Shown here piece by piece: positions 59,480 through 64,000 of a DNA stretch of 64,000 bases. Under the pieces are notes generated by a model. That model did not search any database. It saw only the letters and a list, made by a program, of their open reading frames with translations, and had not been told where the DNA came from. Within the stretch, counting starts at the first letter, position 1, and each line of letters begins with the position of its first letter. Where the stretch lies: NCBI GenBank assembly GCA_030690545.1, contig JAUYGN010000094.1, forward strand, positions 1-64,000, written 5' to 3'. Source of the stretch: Solirubrobacteraceae bacterium. GTDB taxonomy: Bacteria > Actinomycetota > Thermoleophilia > Solirubrobacterales > Solirubrobacteraceae. Made by a program: the position numbers and the translations under genes.

Positions 59480-60060
59480 GGCGGCGTGTGCCGGAACGAC
59501 TCGACGATCGCGCCGAACGTCGGCAGCAACGACGGCATCAGCGTGGCAGGCACCGTCTGCATGACCATCTGGATGAGACGCTGTCGCTTGAAGAGGAAGT
59601 AGTGGATGTGGGCACCCTCGGCGTCGCCTTCGGAACGGTAGGCGTATTCGTAGCGCCATCCCGGCAGGCCACCGACCGTGACGGCCTCAGGCTCGTTCAC
59701 TGAGGTGATGCGGTCGTCAGCCTTCAGCAGATCATCGGTCAGCGGACGGACGACCGGCAGCGTCTCAGCGGTCACCTGAGCGAGGTCGGACTTGCGGACG
59801 CTGATGCTGACCGACGCCGTCTGGTCGGGCGTTGCCACGAGGATCCGGACGGCCTGGTCCTTCGATGCCCGGCGCTGCCAACCGGCGGGATACGTGATCG
59901 CGACGTCCGTCAGCGTGTCGCGGAACGTCGTCGTCGTAGGCTCGGTGGGCGAGGGCTCCGGAACGATGCTGCGCCCCACGACCCCGCCGACCACAAGGGC
60001 GAGGAGGGCGGCGAGGGCGAGTGCCCCCACAACGCCCCCTACCAGCCACTTGCGATTCAC
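59476..60060 (-). CDS. Hypothetical membrane-anchored extracytoplasmic protein
   Basis: GTG start VNRKWLVGGVVGALALAALLALVVGGVVGRSIVPEPSPTEPTTTTFRDTLTDVAITYPAGWQRR... Confidence 0.65.
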   Translation of the reverse strand: MNRKWLVGGVVGALALAALLALVVGGVVGRSIVPEPSPTEPTTTTFRDTLTDVAITYPAGWQRRASKDQAVRILVATPDQTASVSISVRKSDLAQVTAETLPVVRPLTDDLLKADDRITSVNEPEAVTVGGLPGWRYEYAYRSEGDAEGAHIHYFLFKRQRLIQMVMQTVPATLMPSLLPTFGAIVESFRHTPP

Positions 60061-60073
60061 AATGCACCAGCGC

Positions 60074-60104
60074 AAAAAAGAGCCCGGCCGAAGCCGGACT
60101 CTTT
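60074..60104 (-). terminator. Rho-independent terminator of the right-edge membrane-protein operon
   Basis: Minus strand AAAGAGTCCGGC-TTCG-GCCGGGCTCTTTTTT: 12-bp stem, UUCG tetraloop, U tract. Confidence 0.88.
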
Positions 60105-60112
60105 CTCGATGT

Positions 60113-60868
60113 TCAGCGCTCCCAGGGCCTGAGGCCCTTGCCTGAGAGCCGCCCGAGCTGATCCTCCGGCGGTGCCGGGGCCGGTGGCGCTGCGCCCGGC
60201 GCAGCCCCGCTCGGTGCCTGCGGCGCCGCCGGCGGTGCCGGCGGTGCCGGTGGCGGGGTCTCGACCTTCCGACCCTGCGCGTCCCGCGGACGCGTACCCT
60301 CGGTCAGCACCGGCTCGTACGGGCTGTGCACGGGATCCTTGCCGATGACCGGCGCCTTCGGGATGTTCTTCGTCGGATCGCGACGATCTGGCGGGGCCGG
60401 GTACAGCTTCGCGACCTCCGACGTCGAGTACTTCGGGTCGCGAACCGCGGCGCCCTTGGCGTGCGCGACGCCGATCGGCGCCCCGCGACCGAGGCCCGCG
60501 AGAATGCCCACGCCGCGCGTGTACACGGTGCCCACGTTGACGACCTTGCCGCTGCGGTTGACGCGCTTGAGGAACTTCGCGCCCTCGCCCGGGAAGAGCG
60601 ACTCGACGAGGCCCGCTGAGTCCGGGCCCGCCTTCTTGAGCATGAGGTTCTCGAGCGCGTCGCGCGTGACGACGAGGTTCGCGTTGATGTCGTCGACGAC
60701 GGGGTTGACCGGGTTCGTCTTGGTGACGATCTGGCCGACCAGCGGAAGCACGACGGACAGTCCCGCGTTGATCTTGAACAGCTGCAGGATCGTCGCGATC
60801 AGGTAAATCGCCAGCTCGGCGACGATCACGGCGATCAGCAGGATGATGATGGCTACCTGAATCTCCAC
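60113..60868 (-). CDS. Hypothetical bitopic membrane protein with Pro/Ala-rich C-terminus
   Basis: MEIQVAIIILLIAVIVAELAIYLIATILQLFKINAG...PPPAPPAPPAAPQAPSGAAPGAAPPAPAPP. Confidence 0.65.
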   Translation of the reverse strand: MEIQVAIIILLIAVIVAELAIYLIATILQLFKINAGLSVVLPLVGQIVTKTNPVNPVVDDINANLVVTRDALENLMLKKAGPDSAGLVESLFPGEGAKFLKRVNRSGKVVNVGTVYTRGVGILAGLGRGAPIGVAHAKGAAVRDPKYSTSEVAKLYPAPPDRRDPTKNIPKAPVIGKDPVHSPYEPVLTEGTRPRDAQGRKVETPPPAPPAPPAAPQAPSGAAPGAAPPAPAPPEDQLGRLSGKGLRPWER

Positions 60869-60877
60869 CGAAGCCCC

Positions 60878-61138
60878 CTAGTAGTCCGGAAGGGCGGCAT
60901 TCAGCGAGCCGCCGTAGTCGAGGACCGAGTTCTTGATCGACCCGATGTACCCCTGCGTCGTGAGCAGGACGGCCACGGCGTCGAGATCCTTCGACGCCGC
61001 CGCAGCCACGCCGGCGATCGCATCGATCTTCGCCGGAATGCTCGTCGCGGCCGCGAGGACGCGCTTGAGCAGCTGCATGAGCAGCAGGACGACGACGGCC
61101 AGGACGATGACCATGATCCAAAGTGCTGCGTCAGCCAT
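60878..61138 (-). CDS. Small bitopic membrane protein (86 aa)
   Basis: MADAALWIMVIVLAVVVLLLMQLLKRVLAAATSIPAKIDAIAGVAAAASKDLDAVAVLLTTQGYIGSIKN. Confidence 0.65.
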   Translation of the reverse strand: MADAALWIMVIVLAVVVLLLMQLLKRVLAAATSIPAKIDAIAGVAAAASKDLDAVAVLLTTQGYIGSIKNSVLDYGGSLNAALPDY

Positions 61139-61141
61139 GGA

Positions 61142-61420
61142 TCAGCCCCCCTGTGCCTTGCGGACGACGAGGCGGGCCTTGCCCGCGATCACCGGCAGCG
61201 TGTCGACGATGATCTTCAGTGGGCCGTTGACGTCGGCGACGAGCCTGTCCAGCGGGCGCAGATGCTGCGACTCCACCGTCGCAAGCGCGCCGCCCAGCGT
61301 CCCCAAGCCCTCGGAGATGATCTCCAAGCGCTTGGCGACCATCGTCAGGGCCACCGTGAGGATGACGACCAGCAACGCTGGCTCGACCATGCTCAGGATG
61401 ATCATGAGTTCGGTGCTCAT
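61142..61420 (-). CDS. Small bitopic membrane protein (92 aa)
   Basis: MSTELMIILSMVEPALLVVILTVALTMVAKRLEIISEGLGTLGGALATVESQHLRPLDRLVADVNGPLKIIVD. Confidence 0.65.
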   Translation of the reverse strand: MSTELMIILSMVEPALLVVILTVALTMVAKRLEIISEGLGTLGGALATVESQHLRPLDRLVADVNGPLKIIVDTLPVIAGKARLVVRKAQGG

Positions 61421-61722
61421 ACCGTCTCCCCCGCCGCGGTGTAGCCATCCGTCAGTGCGTTCATGTAGCCGTCCTGGATGATCGCCTCTTCGATGATCAG
61501 GTTCAGGACCGGCGGCGTGGCGGCAAGCTTCGGGATGTTCGCCGTCTGCGAGGCCACGATGCCTGCCGTCTCCAGCAGGCTCGCGACGCTCGCCTGGATG
61601 TCCTTCACGAGGCTCAGCAGGAGCATCATGAGGATGATCACGACGACGAGCACGACTGCGCCCATGCCGAGAACGATCTGCCACGCGGCATGTGTGTCCG
61701 GTGCTGCGATCACATCGATCAT
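61417..61722 (-). CDS. Small bitopic membrane protein (101 aa)
   Basis: MIDVIAAPDTHAAWQIVLGMGAVVLVVVIILMMLLLSLVKDIQASVASLLETAGIVASQTANIPKL. Confidence 0.65.
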   Translation of the reverse strand: MIDVIAAPDTHAAWQIVLGMGAVVLVVVIILMMLLLSLVKDIQASVASLLETAGIVASQTANIPKLAATPPVLNLIIEEAIIQDGYMNALTDGYTAAGETV

Positions 61723-61979
61723 TTGCCCACCGCCACCTTCCGCAGCGCCCGGGCCATGTGGAGGATCCGGACTGCTGAGTCGTTGACCCGGTCGACGCCG
61801 TCGGACAGGCTCGCGGACTGAGCCCTGACGGTGTCGACGCCTGCATCTGCCTCTTGGGCCTGGTCAGCGATCCGGGCTGCCATCGTCAGGATGACGGCCA
61901 CGATGATGACCACCACCACGATGATGAAAAAGGACAGCCCAAGGCCGATGTACCAGTCTGTGTAACTAGTTTCGTCCAT
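61719..61979 (-). CDS. Small bitopic membrane protein (86 aa)
   Basis: MDETSYTDWYIGLGLSFFIIVVVVIIVAVILTMAARIADQAQEADAGVDTVRAQSASLSDGVDRV. Confidence 0.65.
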   Translation of the reverse strand: MDETSYTDWYIGLGLSFFIIVVVVIIVAVILTMAARIADQAQEADAGVDTVRAQSASLSDGVDRVNDSAVRILHMARALRKVAVGK

Positions 61980-61981
61980 GG

Positions 61982-62758
61982 CTACCTCCTGCACGCGTTG
62001 CCGCGGGGCTTGACGACGTTACCCAGGAGACCGCCCAGGTCGACTGCGGCGCTGCAGTCGATCGAGTTGGCATGGCCGACGATGTGGGACCCGAAGGGAC
62101 CACCTCGGCCGTCCTGACCAACGTTCGCATCGATCCCGATGAAGTCCTGCTTGATCGCCTTGGCGGTCGTATCGATCTCCGTTGCGAGACCGACGATCGT
62201 CGCGACCGTTCGATCGATGTTGTTGACCCGGCTGAGAATCGAGCCACCGCTCGAGAGGATGTTCCGAACGCTGCCGTTGATCGATTGAGCAGAGTTCAGG
62301 ATCGTCCTGCCCTTGCTCCCGATCGACTTGACGCTCGTATTGATCTCACTCGCGTTGGCGAAGATCTGATCGACGGTCCCGCCGATCTCCAGCACGGTGC
62401 CGTTGATCTCGCCGGCCACCGAGTTGATCTCTCCGACCTTGCCGAGAATGGACTTCAGCTTGGGATCGATTCCCTTGCTGGCGACCTCAAGAGTCCGGGC
62501 GAAGTGTCCGGACAGCGGCGCCGCCGCTGCCCGGATCTTCGTCGAGGTCTCCGAGATCGTCTTCGCCTCCGCGATGAAGCCGGCGTCCGTGCCGATCTCA
62601 TCCACGTTTGGCTTGATGACTGCCACCGAGCGGTCGATCGATCGTGCGGCCAGCAGCGTCCCGGTGAGGAACATCACCGAGAGCAGCGCCCACGCGATCA
62701 GGATCACGAGCACGACGGGCGACATGCCCCGTGCTCCGCTGAGGATGTCACGCAACAT
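61982..62758 (-). CDS. TM-anchored heptad-repeat protein with C-terminal Cys...Cys cap (paralogue A)
   Basis: SVAGEIN/GTVLEIG/GTVDQIF/ANASEIN/TSVKSIG/SKGRTIL/NSAQSIN/GSVRNIL...; ends IDCSAAVDLGGLLGNVVKPRGNACRR. Confidence 0.7.
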   Translation of the reverse strand: MLRDILSGARGMSPVVLVILIAWALLSVMFLTGTLLAARSIDRSVAVIKPNVDEIGTDAGFIAEAKTISETSTKIRAAAAPLSGHFARTLEVASKGIDPKLKSILGKVGEINSVAGEINGTVLEIGGTVDQIFANASEINTSVKSIGSKGRTILNSAQSINGSVRNILSSGGSILSRVNNIDRTVATIVGLATEIDTTAKAIKQDFIGIDANVGQDGRGGPFGSHIVGHANSIDCSAAVDLGGLLGNVVKPRGNACRR

Positions 62759-62764
62759 GGCTAA

Positions 62765-63505
62765 TCAGCAATTCGTCTCGCCGCCGAGCAGGCCGACGAG
62801 AGAGGCGACAAGGGACTCGCAGATGCTCTGCAGATGCCGCGACGCGTCGGTCAGACCAGCGTCGATCTTGTTCGTGTCGGACAGAATTCCGCTCAGACCC
62901 TCGCCGCTGTTGATGCTCGCGACGAGCGGCGGAACGGCGCCAACGCCCTGGCTGGCCGGCGAATGCGCCGCCCGCAGGACCTGGTTGATCGTCCGAACGC
63001 GGTTGTTGACCGTGACGAGCACGCCCGACGTGTCACGCAGGGAGCCGCGAATCGTCACGAGGACGTTCGTCGTGCCCTTCAGCGAGTTCGACGTGTCGAC
63101 GAGCGATCCATCGATGGTCTGCAGGTCACCGGTCGTGTCGACGAGCGAGGACGACGTGCTCAGCAGCGAGCTCGACGTGGTCTTCAGGGCGTTGTCGACG
63201 CGCCCCGTCGAACCGTTGATCGAGGTCAGGCTGTTGAGGATCGAGACGCCCTGGCCCGGAATGGGCTTGAGAGCCTCGTCGATCGCCGTCAGGTTGCCGT
63301 TGATCTCCCGGATGTAGCCCGGGAGCGGATCGGCATCGCTGCCGACTTCCACCAGCGTCTCGTCGGTCGTCCCGAGTGCCTTGTCGATCGAGTTCAGGGC
63401 GCTCGTGATGCCGGACAGGAATCCGATCACCACGACCACGACCAGAATCAGGATCGTGCCGAAGATCCATGTCCAGCGGAGATCTGTTGCTATGCCACGC
63501 TGCAC
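62765..63505 (-). CDS. TM-anchored heptad-repeat protein with C-terminal Cys...Cys cap (paralogue B)
   Basis: SLLSTSS/SLVDTTG/DLQTIDG/SLVDTSN/SLKGTTN/VLVTIRG/SLRDTSG/VLVTVNN; ends ICESLVASLVGLLGGETNC. Confidence 0.7.
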   Translation of the reverse strand: MQRGIATDLRWTWIFGTILILVVVVVIGFLSGITSALNSIDKALGTTDETLVEVGSDADPLPGYIREINGNLTAIDEALKPIPGQGVSILNSLTSINGSTGRVDNALKTTSSSLLSTSSSLVDTTGDLQTIDGSLVDTSNSLKGTTNVLVTIRGSLRDTSGVLVTVNNRVRTINQVLRAAHSPASQGVGAVPPLVASINSGEGLSGILSDTNKIDAGLTDASRHLQSICESLVASLVGLLGGETNC

Positions 63506-63554
63506 GGGGTCCTCCTCGAAATCACGGCGTTACTGATCGTGCGGCTTGACGGAC

Positions 63555-64000
63555 TCATGGCGCGATGCCCCTGCAGTCCTGGCGGTTGGCGTTGCCGCCA
63601 CCGATGTTGAGCTTGTTGTCGATGCAGCCCGCGGTGTCCAGGATCGCGACCGAGTCCCCGAGGATGTTGCCCGAGTCGGTCTTGATGCCCCTGGCGATGC
63701 CGAGCGTCTCGGTCAGGCCACCCACGATCACGCTTGCGTCGCGATCGATGATCTGGGCGATCCCGAGGATGCCCGAACCGGGACCGGCGATCGTGCGGAT
63801 GCTCGTCGCGGTGCGGTTGATCGTGCCCGCCACGTCGTTGATGCCGCCGGCGACCCCGTCGATCGACTTGGCCGTCGTGTTGATCTCACCCGCCGTGTTG
63901 TTGATGCTGCGAGCAGCCCCGTTGATCGTCGTGGCACTCGTGTTGATCGTGCCGGCGGTCGAGAGGATCGTGCTTGCAAGGCTGTCGATCGACGTCGCGT
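63555..64000 (-). CDS. Heptad-repeat protein with C-terminal Cys...Cys cap (paralogue C, N-terminus beyond window)
   Basis: Frame open to the edge: STAGTIN/TSATTIN/GAARSIN/NTAGEIN/TTAKSID/GVAGGIN/DVAGTIN/RTATSIR; ends CIDNKLNIGGGNANRQDCRGIAP. Confidence 0.7.
   Translation of the reverse strand, partial: ATSIDSLASTILSTAGTINTSATTINGAARSINNTAGEINTTAKSIDGVAGGINDVAGTINRTATSIRTIAGPGSGILGIAQIIDRDASVIVGGLTETLGIARGIKTDSGNILGDSVAILDTAGCIDNKLNIGGGNANRQDCRGIAP

Noticed and set aside
59476-60075. TTG start at 60075 for the 59476 gene
   Set aside because: It would overlap the terminator region; GTG at 60060 (VNRKWLVGG...) gives a sensible TM N-terminus.
62765-64000. Phage tape-measure or prophage tail genes suggested by repetitive helical proteins
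   Set aside because: No capsid, terminase, tail or integrase genes nearby; the complete proteins each have a single N-terminal TM helix and sit in a tight operon of small TM proteins.

Overview
High-GC chromosomal window, probably from a Solirubrobacterales/Thermoleophilia-like actinobacterium (inferred from gene content and codon usage). Reading left to right it carries: a pyruvate/2-oxoacid dehydrogenase operon (E1a, E1b, E2) with lipoate genes (lipB, lipA); an ECF-type Ni/Co importer (cbiM, PDGLE protein, cbiQ, cbiO) divergent from an ArsR/SmtB regulator and a His-rich mini-protein; an alkaline phosphatase with a collagen-like insert; a second ArsR with a CPx P-type ATPase; a Nik/Dpp-type ABC transporter divergent from a Fur-family regulator; a roughly 14-gene minus-strand operon for a group 1h-like uptake [NiFe]-hydrogenase (hypC, hypC-like, hypD, hypE, hhyS, hhyL, NifU-like, three uncharacterised proteins, protease, hypA, hypB, tandem SIS protein, hypF); a form I aerobic CO dehydrogenase locus (coxM, coxS, coxL, XdhC-YHS-YHS, mocA-like, coxD, coxE, a stand-alone mini-CoxL, coxG, split xdhC) with LysR, moaC and moaA; and an unusual operon of small bitopic membrane proteins at the right edge. 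H2 oxidation, CO oxidation, nickel supply and Moco synthesis together look like a trace-gas scavenging island. The strongest candidates for something undescribed are (i) the right-edge operon (about 60.1-64.0 kb), in which three adjacent proteins share one TM helix, strict 7-residue repeats and a C-terminal Cys...Cys cap, and (ii) a 149-aa protein that looks like an excised segment of CoxL. No tRNA, rRNA, CRISPR array, transposase or prophage was recognised. All calls come from reading the sequence and supplied ORFs; no database search was run.
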